Shown: positions 15,832 to 29,100 of the stretch, in pieces
Numbering within the stretch: the stretch's first letter is position 1
Layout: every line of letters starts with the position of its first letter
DNA from: an uncultured Aeromonadaceae bacterium
GTDB taxonomy: Bacteria; Pseudomonadota; Gammaproteobacteria; Enterobacterales; Aeromonadaceae
Assembly (NCBI GenBank): GCA_945957385.1
Contig: CAMFKP010000006.1
Span: 34,269-98,268, forward strand
Length of the DNA: 64,000 bases
Direction of reading: 5' to 3'
Program-made: the position numbers and the translations under genes
Notes under the pieces: model-generated
What the model saw: the letters and a program-made list of their open reading frames with translations, nothing else
The model's database searches: none
What the model was told of the DNA's origin: nothing

Positions 15832-17187
15832 ATGTTCAAGTCACTCATCAGCCACAAACTCACACTGCTGTTCCTGCTGTTTCTACTGCTACAGTTGCCG
15901 CTGCACAGCCTGCAGTCACTGACCTACGAACGCCAGTCCTACCGTAACCAGGCGCTGGAACAGATCAGTGCCAGCAGCAGCGGACCACAACGCCTGGTCG
16001 GGCCCATCCTGGTGATCCCCTATCAGCAACAGGAGAACCAATACAACGAGCAGGAGGGCAAATACCACGTCATCGTCCAGCAGCGCCAACTGCTGCTGTT
16101 GCCGGAGCAGCTCACCGTCAACAGCACGCTGCAGGTGGAGAGCCGGCAGCTCGGTATCTATCAGGCGCAACTCTTCAATGGCCCGCTGCAGCTGAGCGGC
16201 CATTTTGCCGCCGATGGATTGGCGCCACTGCTGCAAGATGAGCAGATCGCAATCGGGACCCCCTATCTGACGGTGCTGGTGACCGATGCCCGCGGTCTGT
16301 TGCAGGTGCCACGCCTGAAGTGGGGAGACGCCAGCCTGCCGTTCCAGCCCGGCGCACGCCTTGGCAGCCGCGAACAGGGGATCCATGCGCCGGTGTCACT
16401 GGCCACCCTGCAGAGCGGGCACAGCCAACCCTTTGCCTTCGAGTTGACCTTGCAGGGCAGTGGTAGCCTGGAAATGGTGCCTGTCGGCGCCAGCAGCACG
16501 CTGACGCTGCACAGCAACTGGCCCCACCCCAGCTTCATCGGCCAGTTCCTGCCACGTGAGCGCCAGATCGACAGCCATGGCTTCCGTGCGCATTGGGAAA
16601 GCAGCTGGTTTGCCAACAACCTGCAAGAGCGGATCCAGGAGCTGGATCAACGCGGAAGCCAGGCGTTGCCAGCCTTTACCGTCAGCCTGATTGAGCCTGT
16701 GGACCACTATCAGCAGAACAACCGGGCGCTGAAATATGCCGAGCTGTTTATCGGCCTGACGTTCCTCAGCTTCTTCCTGTTCGAACTGGTGAAACGCCTG
16801 CGCCTGCACCCGATCCAATACGCGCTGGTTAGCCTGGCGCAGATCGTGTTCTATCTGGTGCTGCTGGCGCTGTCGGAACAGATTGGCTTCAGCCTGGCCT
16901 ATCTGCTGGCCAGTATCGCCTGCGTCGGCTTGCTGAGCTTCTATGCCTGCTTCCTGCTCGGTAGCCTGCTGCGCGGCCTTGGCTTTGCCTGCCTGTTGAG
17001 CCTGCTCTACGCCATCCTGTACGGGCTGATGCAGGCCGAAGATTTGGCGCTGTTGCTGGGATCCGGTCTGCTGTTTATCGCCCTGGCGCTGGTGATGGTG
17101 ATCACCCGACACGTCGACTGGTACCGTCTGGGACGACGCCAGGCCGGTGACGACACGGCGCAGGACGATCCCGGCACTGCCGCCTGA
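15832..17187 (+). CDS. creD: CreD, inner-membrane stress protein
   Basis: This 451-residue protein has an N-terminal membrane anchor (about residues 8-26), a large periplasmic beta-rich domain with VGPILVIPY and the QRQLLLLPEQL segment, and a block of about six C-terminal transmembrane helices (about 300-430) starting at ALKYAELFIGLTFLSFFLFEL, which is typical of CreD. Expression of creD orthologues depends on CreBC and responds to penicillin-binding-protein inhibition in other gammaproteobacteria. Start chosen at ATG 15832 with an AAGGAGGG site. Confidence 0.9.
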   Translation: MFKSLISHKLTLLFLLFLLLQLPLHSLQSLTYERQSYRNQALEQISASSSGPQRLVGPILVIPYQQQENQYNEQEGKYHVIVQQRQLLLLPEQLTVNSTLQVESRQLGIYQAQLFNGPLQLSGHFAADGLAPLLQDEQIAIGTPYLTVLVTDARGLLQVPRLKWGDASLPFQPGARLGSREQGIHAPVSLATLQSGHSQPFAFELTLQGSGSLEMVPVGASSTLTLHSNWPHPSFIGQFLPRERQIDSHGFRAHWESSWFANNLQERIQELDQRGSQALPAFTVSLIEPVDHYQQNNRALKYAELFIGLTFLSFFLFELVKRLRLHPIQYALVSLAQIVFYLVLLALSEQIGFSLAYLLASIACVGLLSFYACFLLGSLLRGLGFACLLSLLYAILYGLMQAEDLALLLGSGLLFIALALVMVITRHVDWYRLGRRQAGDDTAQDDPGTAA

Positions 17188-17205
17188 TGCCGGCGGCCGT
17201 CACAA

Positions 17206-17230
17206 CCGGGGCACCTTGCGGTGCCCCTGG
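17206..17230. terminator. Bidirectional hairpin between creD and glmU
   Basis: A perfect stem GGGGCACC-TTGC-GGTGCCCC lies between the two convergent stop codons. T-rich sequence is weak on both sides. Confidence 0.6.
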
Positions 17231-17241
17231 TGTAGTGCGGT

Positions 17242-18606
17242 TTATTTCTTGATTTTCACCGGTCGCTGCCAGTTGGCGACATGGCGTTGTGGCACCCGGG
17301 TGATGACCAGCTCATTCTCGCCCACTTCCCGCGTGACCGTGGTGCCAGCGCCGATGGTCGCCCCTTTACGCACTGTGACCGGCGCCACCAGCTGGGTATC
17401 GGAACCGACGAAGACGTTATCCTCGATCACCGTTTTATGCTTGTTGGCCCCGTCATAGTTACAGGTGATGGTGCCGGCACCGATGTTGACGTCGGCACCG
17501 ATGTCGCTGTCGCCCAGATAGGAGAGATGGCCGGCCTTGGTGCCGACGCCGAGACGGGCATTCTTCACCTCGACAAAGTTACCGACATGCACGCCATCGG
17601 CCAGCTCGCAGCCGGGACGCAGACGGGCAAACGGGCCAATCGTGGTGCCACGGGCCAGTTGTGACGCCTCGATCACCGTATAGGGACTGATGATGCTGTC
17701 ATCGGCGATGGAACAGTCTTTGAGCACACAGCCAGCACCGATCTGCACGCGGTGGCCGAGCGTCACCTGGCCTTCGATGATGACGTTGGCATCGATGATC
17801 ACATCTTCGCCGCAGCTCAACTCGCCGCGCAGATCAAAGCGCGCCGGGTCGAGCAGAGTCACGCCATCGAGCATCAACTGCTGGGCCGCACGCTGCTGAT
17901 AGAAGCGCTCCAGCGCCGCCAGCTGGACACGGTTGTTCGCCCCTTCGGTCTCGCGGGCATCGCTGGCCTGGGCAGTGACAATGGCGGCACCGGCATGATG
18001 AGCGGCGGCGATGACATCGGTCAGGTAATACTCGCCCTGGGCGTTCTGGCAGGTCAACCCGGCCAGCCAGCCCTTCAACTTGCCCGCCGGCGCCACCAGT
18101 ACCCCAGTGTTCACCTCGCGGATCGCCAACTGCTCGGCCGTCGCATCCTTCTGTTCGACGATACCGACCACGGCACCCTGTTCACGCACGATGCGGCCAT
18201 AGCCGGTCGGCTCGTCCAGCGTCACCGTCAGCAAGCCGATGCCGCCCTCCGGCTGTACTGCCAACAGGCGTTGCAGTGTCGCCGCGGTAATCAGCGGGGT
18301 ATCACCGTACAACACCAGCACCTTGGCATCGTCGGGGATCGCCGGTGTCGCTTGCGCAACAGCATGGCCGGTGCCGAGTTGTTGCGCCTGCAGTACCCAG
18401 TGCACGGCACTGTCAGCCAGACGCTGCTGCAGCAGTTCACCACCGTGGCCATAGACCAGATGGACAGCCGCCGCGCCCAGCGCCTCGGCGGTGGCGATGA
18501 CATGGCTGACCATGGGACGACCGGCTACCGGGTGCAGCACTTTCGGCAGCGAGGAGCGCATGCGGGTACCCTTACCCGCGGCGAGAATGACGACGTGTAG
18601 AGACAT
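17242..18606 (-). CDS. glmU: GlmU, bifunctional UDP-GlcNAc pyrophosphorylase / acetyltransferase
   Basis: This 454-residue protein has an N-terminal uridyltransferase domain starting [14 protein letters not shown] with [22 protein letters not shown] and LYGDTPL. A left-handed beta-helix acetyltransferase domain follows from about residue 250, with hexapeptide repeats and the [24 protein letters not shown] segment containing the active-site region. It makes UDP-GlcNAc from glucosamine-1-phosphate. The chosen ATG at 18606 matches the family start. In many relatives glmU lies beside the atp operon, as it nearly does here, with a porin between. Confidence 0.97.
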   Translation of the reverse strand: MSLHVVILAAGKGTRMRSSLPKVLHPVAGRPMVSHVIATAEALGAAAVHLVYGHGGELLQQRLADSAVHWVLQAQQLGTGHAVAQATPAIPDDAKVLVLYGDTPLITAATLQRLLAVQPEGGIGLLTVTLDEPTGYGRIVREQGAVVGIVEQKDATAEQLAIREVNTGVLVAPAGKLKGWLAGLTCQNAQGEYYLTDVIAAAHHAGAAIVTAQASDARETEGANNRVQLAALERFYQQRAAQQLMLDGVTLLDPARFDLRGELSCGEDVIIDANVIIEGQVTLGHRVQIGAGCVLKDCSIADDSIISPYTVIEASQLARGTTIGPFARLRPGCELADGVHVGNFVEVKNARLGVGTKAGHLSYLGDSDIGADVNIGAGTITCNYDGANKHKTVIEDNVFVGSDTQLVAPVTVRKGATIGAGTTVTREVGENELVITRVPQRHVANWQRPVKIKK

Positions 18607-18763
18607 AGACCTATCCTTTGCGCAACATGAGCGTTCACTGCGCGGCATGATACCGCAACTCCACTCGCTCTGCCTCGGTGCTTCCGTCAACGTACAAATT
18701 GGTTAAGTTGCACCAGATTAGCCACTTATCAGCGTGCAATGGCCAGCTTTGTGGTCCGAAAAG

Positions 18764-18792
18764 GCCAGCCAAACCGCCGTTTAAAGGCTGGC
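18764..18792 (+). other. Leader hairpin upstream of porin
   Basis: The stem GCCAGCC/GGCTGGC encloses an inner stem AAAC-CGCC-GTTT with a 3-base bulge. It is a stable structure about 50 bases before the terminator-like hairpin and could be part of an attenuator or a small RNA. Confidence 0.5.
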
Positions 18793-18842
18793 ACGACTCC
18801 TGCTGTAACTTTTTTGCAACAACCCATATCCCTGGCACCGAT

Positions 18843-18882
18843 GCCCACCCATCCTCAACGGATGCGGTGGGCTTTTTATTTT
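18843..18882 (+). terminator. Terminator-like hairpin in the porin leader
   Basis: The stem GCCCACC-CATCC / GGATG-c-GGTGGGC with a 5-base loop is followed by TTTTTATTTT. It has all the marks of an intrinsic terminator on the plus strand, yet lies only 23 bases before the porin ATG. It would end either a short leader transcript (attenuation) or an independent small RNA. Confidence 0.75.
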
Positions 18883-18904
18883 CAACCGCAATGGAGTGCA
18901 TCTC

Positions 18905-20116
18905 ATGATCTCTCGATCCACCCTGTCACTGCTGATTACCGCCACCTTGGCCACCACAACACCGCTGCAGGCAGAAACATTAGCTGAAGGCATCGCTTCC
19001 GCCATCAAATGGGGCAATGCCAGCGTCAGTGAACGTTATCGCTACGAATACGTCGATCAGGAAGGCATTGCCAATTTCGCCAACGCCTCGACCTTGAAAT
19101 CCAGGTTCACTTGGAATAGCGGCACAGTCGCCGGCATTAAAGGGCTATTTGAGGTCGATAATGTCACCAGCATCGGCGACGATCGCTATAACAGCACCGT
19201 CAATGGCCGCAAGACCTACCCTGTGGTTGCCGATCCCGAAGCAACGGTAGTTAACCAGATAGCGCTTGGCTATAGTGCCGAAAAGTGGAACGGCTTAGTC
19301 GGACGCCAACGGATCAAGCAGGGTAATGAACGTTTCGTTGGCAGTGCGGCCTGGCGCCAGCTGGAACAAACCTTTGATGCGGCCCACGTGATCCTGGTGC
19401 CGGACACCCGTTTTACTCTGGACTATGCCTACAGCTGGCGTATCAATACCGTGTTTGGTCCGGATAACCCGAACGGTCAACTGGACGGTGACTTTCACCT
19501 GCTACGTACCGATTACCAGCCGAATGGTAATCACGCGCTAGCTGGTTTTGCCTACCTGCTGGACTACAACCAACCGGCAACAAATTCAGCCAACACTTAC
19601 GGCGTCGAGTATACCGGCAACCTGCTGGATCGTCTGAAAGCCCATCTAAGCTACGCACGTCAATCCGATAGTGGTGCCGCACCGGTCGATTACAGCGCCA
19701 ACTACTATCTGGCCGAACTGACCGCCTCCTGGCATGGTTATTACCTGAATCCTGGCTACGAAGTGTTGGGCTCGGATGATGGCAAAAAAGGTTTTGCCAC
19801 ACCGCTGGCCTCATTACACAAGTTTCAGGGCTTTGCCGATAAGTTCCTAACTACGCCGAAACAGGGGATCCGCGACAGCTATCTGACACTGGGCGGAAAG
19901 AAGTACCAATGGGAATTTGCAGTCACCTGGCATGACTTCAACAGCGATGAAGGCGATCTGGATCTGGGGCATGAGCTGGACCTGATAGTCAGCCGGCCGA
20001 TCAACAATTATCTGAGTGCCCTGGTCAAATATGCGCACTATCAAGGCAGCCATGAGAGCGCCCCCCTGGCGAAGGACACAGATAAGGCCTGGATGATGTT
20101 GACCGCAACATTTTAA
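18905..20116 (+). CDS. Outer-membrane beta-barrel protein (porin)
   Basis: This 403-residue protein has a signal peptide ending in PLQA (about residue 23), many amphipathic strands rich in Tyr and Trp, and a C-terminal Phe (Thr-Ala-Thr-Phe). A SERYRYEYVDQEGI opening, an LVGRQRIKQGNERFVG segment and an LDYAYSWRINTVFGP segment suggest a 16- to 18-stranded porin related to alginate-export or OprD-like barrels; I cannot name the substrate. I chose ATG 18905 (GGAG ten bases upstream). It sits behind a terminator-like leader and ends next to the atpC terminator. Confidence 0.75.
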   Translation: MISRSTLSLLITATLATTTPLQAETLAEGIASAIKWGNASVSERYRYEYVDQEGIANFANASTLKSRFTWNSGTVAGIKGLFEVDNVTSIGDDRYNSTVNGRKTYPVVADPEATVVNQIALGYSAEKWNGLVGRQRIKQGNERFVGSAAWRQLEQTFDAAHVILVPDTRFTLDYAYSWRINTVFGPDNPNGQLDGDFHLLRTDYQPNGNHALAGFAYLLDYNQPATNSANTYGVEYTGNLLDRLKAHLSYARQSDSGAAPVDYSANYYLAELTASWHGYYLNPGYEVLGSDDGKKGFATPLASLHKFQGFADKFLTTPKQGIRDSYLTLGGKKYQWEFAVTWHDFNSDEGDLDLGHELDLIVSRPINNYLSALVKYAHYQGSHESAPLAKDTDKAWMMLTATF

Positions 20117-20137
20117 GTTCTCGCCGAGAACATAAAA

Positions 20138-20160
20138 AAAAGCGGCCCGCAGGCCGCTTT
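20138..20160 (-). terminator. Terminator of the atp operon
   Basis: A perfect stem AAAGCGGCC/GGCCGCTTT with a short loop is followed on the minus strand by a run of eight T. It lies 17 bp beyond the atpC stop codon and may also serve the convergent porin gene. Confidence 0.85.
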
Positions 20161-20176
20161 GTTGTCAGCAGAGGAA

Positions 20177-20602
20177 TTAGCGGTAGTTTCTGCGGGTGAG
20201 TTCCACCACACGCAACTGCGCCATGGCCTTCGCCAATTCGGCGATGGCCTCGGCATAGTCGACATCGCCAGACTTGCCGTTCATCTTCTCCTCGGCTGCG
20301 CGCTTGGCTTCCTGAGCCTTGGCTTCATCGATATCCGCCGCACGGATAGCGGTGTCCGCCAGCACAGTCACCGTCTCGGGTTGCACTTCCAGCATACCGC
20401 CAGAGATGTACATCACTTCCTCGACACCGTGCAGCTTGATCAGACGCACCAGACCAGGCTTGATGGATGTCAGGAGCGGCGCGTGACCATGACGGATGCC
20501 CAGCTCCCCTTCCGCACCTGTGACCTGAACGGACTCAACACGACCGGAGAACAACATCTCCTCGGCGCTGACCACGTCCAGGTGGAAGGTAATCTCAGCC
20601 AT
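20177..20602 (-). CDS. atpC: ATP synthase epsilon subunit
   Basis: This 141-residue F1 epsilon subunit has an N-terminal beta-sandwich ([40 protein letters not shown]) and a C-terminal two-helix domain ending [12 protein letters not shown]. It forms the central stalk with gamma and inhibits ATP hydrolysis. It is the last gene of the operon, 18 bp after atpD. Confidence 0.96.
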   Translation of the reverse strand: MAEITFHLDVVSAEEMLFSGRVESVQVTGAEGELGIRHGHAPLLTSIKPGLVRLIKLHGVEEVMYISGGMLEVQPETVTVLADTAIRAADIDEAKAQEAKRAAEEKMNGKSGDVDYAEAIAELAKAMAQLRVVELTRRNYR

Positions 20603-20620
20603 AGATCCTCCTGCCCGGGA

Positions 20621-22036
<1,416 letters not shown>

Positions 22037-22042
22037 TTAGCC

Positions 22043-22906
22043 CTAGACCGCTGCCGCACCGGACACGATTTCGGTCAGTTCCTGAGTGATACCGGCCTGA
22101 CGGGCCTTGTTGTATACCAGTTGCAGATCGTTAATCAGTGTGTCGGCATTTTCGGTAGCTGACTTCATCGCGACCATACGGGCCGCTTGCTCGCTGGCCA
22201 GGTTCTCGACAACCCCCTGGTACACCTGAGACTCGATGTAACGGCTGAGCAATTGATCCAGCAGTGCTTTTGGATCCGGCTCGTACAGGTAGTCCCAATG
22301 GCGCTTGGCCATCTTGTCGTCTTTGGCTTTCGGCAGCGGCAGCAGTTGGTCAACAACAGGTTGCTGCACCATGGTGTTTACAAACTTGTTGTACACCAGA
22401 TACAGACGATCAATCTCGCCGTTGTCGTAGGCCTGCAGCATGACGCGTACCGAGCCAATCAGATCGTTGACGGTCGGGTTGTCACCAAAACCGGAGGCCT
22501 GGGCAAGCACCTTGTAGCCGAAGCGACCAAAGAAGCCACATGCCTTGGAACCCAGTAGAGCCAGACTGGCGTCTGCTCCCTGATCTTTCCACTGCTTCAT
22601 CGAACCGAGGGTTGCCTTGAACAGGTTGATGTTCAAACCACCACACAGACCACGGTCTGTCGATATGATGATGTAGCCCACTCGCTTAGCTTCGCGCTCT
22701 TCAAGGTAGGGATGCTTGTATTCCAGGTTCCCCAGGGCAATATGACCGATCACCTTACGCATACTGACGGCATAGGGGCGGCTGGAACCCATCCGCTCCT
22801 GAACTTTCCGCATCTTGGACGCGGCAACCATCTGCATTGCGCTGGTGATCTTCTGAGTGTTCTTCACACTTCCGATCTTGTTGCGTATTTCTTTAGCGCC
22901 GGCCAT
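22043..22906 (-). CDS. atpG: ATP synthase gamma subunit
   Basis: This 287-residue subunit has the N-terminal coiled-coil helix ([29 protein letters not shown]) and the matching C-terminal helix ([41 protein letters not shown]) that form the rotating shaft. The central segment [13 protein letters not shown] is conserved. It couples proton flow to catalysis. Confidence 0.97.
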   Translation of the reverse strand: MAGAKEIRNKIGSVKNTQKITSAMQMVAASKMRKVQERMGSSRPYAVSMRKVIGHIALGNLEYKHPYLEEREAKRVGYIIISTDRGLCGGLNINLFKATLGSMKQWKDQGADASLALLGSKACGFFGRFGYKVLAQASGFGDNPTVNDLIGSVRVMLQAYDNGEIDRLYLVYNKFVNTMVQQPVVDQLLPLPKAKDDKMAKRHWDYLYEPDPKALLDQLLSRYIESQVYQGVVENLASEQAARMVAMKSATENADTLINDLQLVYNKARQAGITQELTEIVSGAAAV

Positions 22907-22952
22907 CTCAAACTCTCCATTCCAGGTGGCTGCACCTCGCAGCCACTATGAC

Positions 22953-24494
22953 TTACCAGGTCTGAGTAGCCTTGAAGCTGTCGAGCAGTGCAGTCAGCTT
23001 AGCTACAACATCATCGTTGTAGTCAGCCTTGGCATTGATCTCGGCCATCAGGTCGGCATGCTCGGTACTGGCATAGGAGAGCAGAGCGGCTTCGAAATCA
23101 CCAATCTTGTTCAATTCCACGTCGGCAAGATAACCACGCTCTGCAGCGAACAGAACCAGGGCCTGATTGGCTACGCTCATTGGCGCATACTGCTTCTGCT
23201 TCATCAGCTCGGTAACCTTCTGACCATGATTCAGCTGGTTACGGGTCGCATCATCCAGATCGGAAGAGAACTGAGCAAAAGCGGCCAACTCACGATACTG
23301 AGCCAGTGCGGTACGGATACCACCGGACAGTTTCTTGATGATCTTGGTTTGCGCCGCACCACCTACCCGGGATACGGAGATGCCTGGATCTACCGCTGGG
23401 CGGATACCCGCGTTGAACAGTTGGGTCGTCAGGAAGATCTGACCATCGGTGATCGAGATAACGTTGGTCGGAACGAACGCCGACACGTCACCCGCTTGGG
23501 TTTCAATGATAGGCAGGGCCGTCAGTGAACCGGTCTGGCCTTTTACTGCACCCTTGGTGTAAGTCTCTACATACTCTTCGTTGACGCGAGCAGCACGCTC
23601 AAGCAGACGTGAGTGCAGATAGAAAACGTCCCCAGGGAAGGCTTCGCGTCCTGGCGGACGACGCAGCAGCAGAGAGATTTGGCGGTAAGCCACGGCGTGC
23701 TTGGACAGGTCATCATAGATGATCAGCGCATCTTCGCCACGGTCACGGAAATACTCACCCATGGCACAACCGGCATACGGTGCCAGATATTGCAAAGAAG
23801 CGGATTCGGAAGCAGAAGCAACTACGACGATAGTGTTCTGCAGCGCGCCATGTTCTTCCAGCTTGCGTACCACGTTAGCGATGGTAGAGGCCTTCTGACC
23901 AATAGCAACATAGATACATTTAATGCCAGAGTCTTTCTGGTTGATGATCGCATCAATCGCCAGAGCGGTTTTACCGGTCTGACGGTCGCCGATAATCAGC
24001 TCACGCTGACCACGACCGATAGGGATCATGGAGTCAACCGCCTTATAACCGGTCTGTACCGGTTGAGAGACAGACTTCCGCGCGATAACGCCAGGAGCAA
24101 TGACTTCGATCGGCGAGAAACCGTCGTTATCTACCGGCCCCTTACCATCGATCGGCTGTCCCAATGTATTGACGACACGGCCCAGCAGACCACGACCAAC
24201 CGGCACTTCCAGAATACGACCAGTACCGGTAACCTTCTGACCTTCAGCCAGATCGGCGTAAGGTCCCATGACGATAGCGCCGACAGAATCACGTTCCAGG
24301 TTCAAAGCCAGACCGTAACGATTACCCGGCAGTTCAATCATTTCGCCCTGCATGACATCGGCCAAGCCGTGGATGCGGACGATACCGTCGCTGACGGAAA
24401 CGATGGTACCTTCGTTCCGTGCTTCGGTTACAACTTCAAATTGCTCGATACGCTTTTTAATCAGCTCGGCAATTTCAGTGGAATTCAGTTGCAT
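22953..24494 (-). CDS. atpA: ATP synthase alpha subunit
   Basis: This 513-residue subunit has the P-loop GDRQTGKT (about residue 170), the N-terminal crown domain, [29 protein letters not shown] and the arginine-finger region [10 protein letters not shown]. It forms the F1 hexamer with beta. Length equals E. coli AtpA. Confidence 0.98.
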   Translation of the reverse strand: MQLNSTEIAELIKKRIEQFEVVTEARNEGTIVSVSDGIVRIHGLADVMQGEMIELPGNRYGLALNLERDSVGAIVMGPYADLAEGQKVTGTGRILEVPVGRGLLGRVVNTLGQPIDGKGPVDNDGFSPIEVIAPGVIARKSVSQPVQTGYKAVDSMIPIGRGQRELIIGDRQTGKTALAIDAIINQKDSGIKCIYVAIGQKASTIANVVRKLEEHGALQNTIVVVASASESASLQYLAPYAGCAMGEYFRDRGEDALIIYDDLSKHAVAYRQISLLLRRPPGREAFPGDVFYLHSRLLERAARVNEEYVETYTKGAVKGQTGSLTALPIIETQAGDVSAFVPTNVISITDGQIFLTTQLFNAGIRPAVDPGISVSRVGGAAQTKIIKKLSGGIRTALAQYRELAAFAQFSSDLDDATRNQLNHGQKVTELMKQKQYAPMSVANQALVLFAAERGYLADVELNKIGDFEAALLSYASTEHADLMAEINAKADYNDDVVAKLTALLDSFKATQTW

Positions 24495-24508
24495 GCTCTA
24501 ATCCCCAA

Positions 24509-25042
24509 TCAAGATTGCAGCGCTTCCGCCAAGCGGTTGAGTTTGCTACGGACACTGGCATCGATAATCTCGTCACCGGCCTTGATCACCAATCCGGCCA
24601 TTAAAGCCGGATCAACGGTGCAGTTCAGTTTCACGGTTCTACCGTAACGCTTCTCGAGAGAAGCCTGAATCTTGGCCATGTCCACATCACTCAACGGGCT
24701 GGCTGAGGTCACCTCTGCATCGAGCTGTTTATCAAGCTCGGACTTCAGGGCAACAAACTCTGCCAGCACCGCAGGCAATACACTCAAGCGTCCGTTTTCA
24801 GCCATCACTTTCATCAAGTTCTGACCGTGTTCATCAAGCTGTTCACCGCAGATACGCACGAAAAGGTCACCCAATTCACTCGCCGCCAGTGCGCCCTGAA
24901 ACAAACTCTGCATAGTGTCGTTTTTTGCTACTTCGGCAGAAAACGCCAACATGCCAAGCCATTTGTCCAGAGCCTTGTGCTCAACAGCAAAATCGAACGC
25001 CGCTTTGGCGTAGGGGCGAGCAATGGTAGTCACTTCAGACAT
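24509..25042 (-). CDS. atpH: ATP synthase delta subunit
   Basis: This 177-residue subunit opens with ARPYAKAAFDFAVEHKALDKW, the conserved N-terminal helical domain that binds alpha, and ends with the KLNCTVDPALMAGLVIKAGDEIIDASVRSKLNRLAEAL C-terminal domain that contacts the b stalk. It is part of the stator. Confidence 0.97.
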   Translation of the reverse strand: MSEVTTIARPYAKAAFDFAVEHKALDKWLGMLAFSAEVAKNDTMQSLFQGALAASELGDLFVRICGEQLDEHGQNLMKVMAENGRLSVLPAVLAEFVALKSELDKQLDAEVTSASPLSDVDMAKIQASLEKRYGRTVKLNCTVDPALMAGLVIKAGDEIIDASVRSKLNRLAEALQS

Positions 25043-25056
25043 AGCCCCAAGCCCCC

Positions 25057-25527
25057 TTACAGTTCTGCAACCAGTTTATCGACCAATTCGCTATTAGCGG
25101 CTTTGTCGATCTGACGTTCCAGGATTTTTTCGGCACCGGCAACGGCCAATGCGGCCACATGCTTGCGCAGATCTTCTCTGGCACGATTGCGTTCGGCTTC
25201 AATCTCGGCTTGAGCTTGCTTGAGGATCTTCTCACGCTCGCCCATAGCTTCCTGATTGGCCTCATCGATAATCTGGGCACGACGCTTGTTCGCCTGCTCA
25301 ATGATCTCTGCAGCCTGTTGTTTGGCTTCCTTGATCTGCTCCATGGCCTTGTTTTGGGCCAAATCCAGATCTTTCTTCGCCCGTTCTGCAGATGAGAGAC
25401 CGTCAGCAATTTCTTTTTGACGCTTCTCAATGACAGCCAGTAATGGCGGCCATACAAACTTCATGCAGAACCAGACAAAAAGGATAAACGCCAACGTCTG
25501 GCCGAGGATGGTCATATTGATATCCAC
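25057..25527 (-). CDS. atpF: ATP synthase b subunit
   Basis: This 156-residue subunit has one N-terminal transmembrane helix ([23 protein letters not shown]) followed by a long charged coiled coil rich in Ala, Glu, Lys and Arg, ending DKLVAEL. It is the peripheral stalk. Length equals E. coli AtpF. Confidence 0.97.
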   Translation of the reverse strand: MDINMTILGQTLAFILFVWFCMKFVWPPLLAVIEKRQKEIADGLSSAERAKKDLDLAQNKAMEQIKEAKQQAAEIIEQANKRRAQIIDEANQEAMGEREKILKQAQAEIEAERNRAREDLRKHVAALAVAGAEKILERQIDKAANSELVDKLVAEL

Positions 25528-25579
25528 GACACAACTCCTCTAGGTGGAATAAATTGACACAAGGTGTTCAGGAGTCGAG

Positions 25580-25810
<231 letters not shown>

Positions 25811-25855
25811 TTATCTCCAATTTTCAGAAAAAACGCTAAATATCAGCAAAAAGAA

Positions 25856-27033
<1,178 letters not shown>

Positions 27034-27328
27034 CAGCTTTCTCCGATTTTTTGAAGCGCTTGCAAAACAGGCGCCTTAATAACATAAAAATAACATTTTC
27101 ACAGCCCCTTAATAACGCAAAAATAAAGGTGTTAAATAGATGTAACTATTTGCTGTGTAATGATTTTTTATGATGAATCAACATAGCCCAACCACCAGTT
27201 AAAAACCAGCGAATTGTGAGCTGGCTCAAGCTGTGTTGACGCTTTATTCAGCGAATATATTCGGAAAAAGTACCCGCCTATTCAGTAGACGCACTCTCCC
27301 TAGCTGCGGCTATTTACCCACCCTCGAT
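27034..27328. other. atp operon promoter region
   Basis: This AT-rich spacer of about 295 bp lies between the parB terminator and atpI and presumably carries the atp promoter. The half nearest atpI is rich in AATAAC and TAAATA tracts. I cannot single out a promoter with confidence and see no gene. Confidence 0.5.
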
Positions 27329-27364
27329 AACAAAAACGGGGAATAACCATTCCCCGTTTTTGTT
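27329..27364 (-). terminator. Terminator after parB
   Basis: A 16-bp perfect stem AACAAAAACGGGGAAT / ATTCCCCGTTTTTGTT with a 4-base loop begins right at the parB stop codon. The A/T outer part of the stem supplies the T-run. Confidence 0.85.
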
Positions 27365-27368
27365 TATG

Positions 27369-28277
27369 TCAATGTAGTCCGAAATGGTTCAACAGGCGTT
27401 CTAGCTCTGTTTGGTTATCAAACGCGACAACCAACTTTCCCTTATCTGGACCAGATGAGATAAAGCGAGCAGTTAACCCCAACCGATTGGAAACACCTTG
27501 TTCCCATTGTTGCAAATTGATCGGTTGTCGTTGCGGTTCAACGTCAGGTTTAGGATGGAGTAACTTCTGCACCAGGCGTTCGGTATCTCGCACTGTCATT
27601 GCTTTTTGCGCAACCTGTCGAGCCAATTCAGTTTGAACGGGCCCATCCAGCGCCAACAGCGCACGAGCATGGCCCATTTCCAAATCGCCATGTTCAACCA
27701 GTCTTTTGACATCATCATTAAGTTGATTCAAACGCAACAGATTGGATACTGCACTTCGGGATTTACCAACGGCATCGGCAACTTGCTGATGGGTCAGCTC
27801 AAACTCCATCATTAAACGCTGCAAAGCAGACGCCTCTTCTATGGCATTGAGATCTTCGCGCTGGATATTCTCGATCAAAGCGATAGCCACAGCGGCATTA
27901 TCTTCGACATCTTTGACCAGACACGGAACGGTTTCCAACTGAGCTAATTGGCTTGCGCGCCAACGTCGCTCTCCCGCGATGATTTCATAACGCTGTTCAG
28001 ATACCTTGCGCACCACTATCGGTTGAATCACGCCTTGAGCTCGGATCGAACTGGCTAACTCTTCAAGCGCATCCTGCGACATATCTTTACGCGGTTGATA
28101 TTTGCCCGGCTGTAGACAGGTTACAGCTAACTGACGTAAATCGCCCTGACCTTGCGATGCAGCTAACTGAGCCTCATCGCCACGCATATCATCCAGTAAT
28201 TGTTTCTGACGAGCAGCGGTACTGGTTCCCAGCAACGCTTCTAGTCCTTTTCCCAGTCCGCGTTTCTTTGGTGTCAT
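27369..28277 (-). CDS. parB: ParB, chromosome-partitioning CTPase
   Basis: This 302-residue protein has the N-terminal motif KKRGLGKGLEALLG, the CTP-binding boxes LQPGKYQPRKDM and IIAGERRWRASQLA, ENIQREDLN, and the helix-turn-helix LTHQQVADAVGKSRSAVSNLLRL that recognises parS. A C-terminal dimerisation domain ends the protein. ATG 28277 follows a GGGAAG site; the frame extends to a TTG inside parA. Three parS-like sites lie at 55-61 kb. Confidence 0.95.
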   Translation of the reverse strand: MTPKKRGLGKGLEALLGTSTAARQKQLLDDMRGDEAQLAASQGQGDLRQLAVTCLQPGKYQPRKDMSQDALEELASSIRAQGVIQPIVVRKVSEQRYEIIAGERRWRASQLAQLETVPCLVKDVEDNAAVAIALIENIQREDLNAIEEASALQRLMMEFELTHQQVADAVGKSRSAVSNLLRLNQLNDDVKRLVEHGDLEMGHARALLALDGPVQTELARQVAQKAMTVRDTERLVQKLLHPKPDVEPQRQPINLQQWEQGVSNRLGLTARFISSGPDKGKLVVAFDNQTELERLLNHFGLH

Positions 28278-28291
28278 GTTGCTTCCCGAAC

Positions 28292-29083
28292 TCAAACTGA
28301 TGCGTGAGCGGCTTGTTCTTCACGCCGCAATATTTCGCCGGCCAACGCCAGATAGGCTTTAGCACCGACAGAGCTCTTGTCGTAATACATGGCAGGAGTA
28401 CCGAAACTAGGTGCCTCAGCCAAACGAACGTTACGAGGAATTACCGTGCGATATACCTTGTCACCAAAATGCTGTTTCAGCTGATCGGACACATCATTGG
28501 ATAACCGGTTACGGTGGTCAAACATGGTACGGAGTATGCCTTCAATCTTGAGGTCTGGATTCACGACAGCCACCAGTTTACTGATGGTATCCACCAGCGC
28601 AGTGAGCCCCTCAAGAGCAAAGTATTCACACTGCATGGGTACAATCACTGAATCTGCCGCTGACATAGCATTCACCGTGAGTAGATTCAGAGACGGCGGG
28701 CAATCAATAAAGATGTAATCGTATTGATCACGAATCGCCGCCAAGGCATTCCGCAACCTAATCTCGCGAGCAAAAAACTCAAGAAGACGAATCTCTGCCG
28801 CAGTTACATCCTGATTAGCCGCAACCAGATGGTAACCTCCGGCCGTCTCCGTAATGATGACATCCTTAGCCGGAATCTCATCTACCAACAGCTCATAAGC
28901 GGTACGTTCAACATCGTATTTGTCGATACCACTAGCCATAGTGGCATTACCCTGCGGATCCAGATCAATCACCAGAACCTTGCGCCGCGTAGCGGCCATG
29001 GAAGCGGCCAGATTGACACAGGTTGTTGTTTTCCCAACCCCGCCTTTCTGGTTTGCAATGGCGATAATCTTACCCACAAACAT
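28292..29083 (-). CDS. parA: ParA, chromosome-partitioning ATPase
   Basis: This 263-residue Soj-type protein has the deviant Walker A KGGVGKTTTCVNLAASMA near the N-terminus, the Walker A' strand VLVIDLDPQGNATM, and the Walker B YIFIDCPPSLNLLT. There is no N-terminal HTH, as in chromosomal Soj. It moves origin-proximal DNA with ParB. It follows rsmG after about 17 bp. Confidence 0.96.
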   Translation of the reverse strand: MFVGKIIAIANQKGGVGKTTTCVNLAASMAATRRKVLVIDLDPQGNATMASGIDKYDVERTAYELLVDEIPAKDVIITETAGGYHLVAANQDVTAAEIRLLEFFAREIRLRNALAAIRDQYDYIFIDCPPSLNLLTVNAMSAADSVIVPMQCEYFALEGLTALVDTISKLVAVVNPDLKIEGILRTMFDHRNRLSNDVSDQLKQHFGDKVYRTVIPRNVRLAEAPSFGTPAMYYDKSSVGAKAYLALAGEILRREEQAAHASV

Positions 29084-29100
29084 CCCCTGAAGTGTATAAA

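Larger units (their letters stand above)
18607..18904. other. glmU / porin divergent region with structured leader
   Basis: This 298-bp spacer carries the divergent promoters. It includes a bulged hairpin and a strong terminator-like hairpin in front of the porin gene, each listed separately. Short open frames across it do not look like genes. Confidence 0.5.

Noticed and set aside
18635..18908. Small open frames on both strands across the glmU-porin leader
   Set aside because: They run through the hairpins, have no ribosome sites, and show no recognisable protein pattern.
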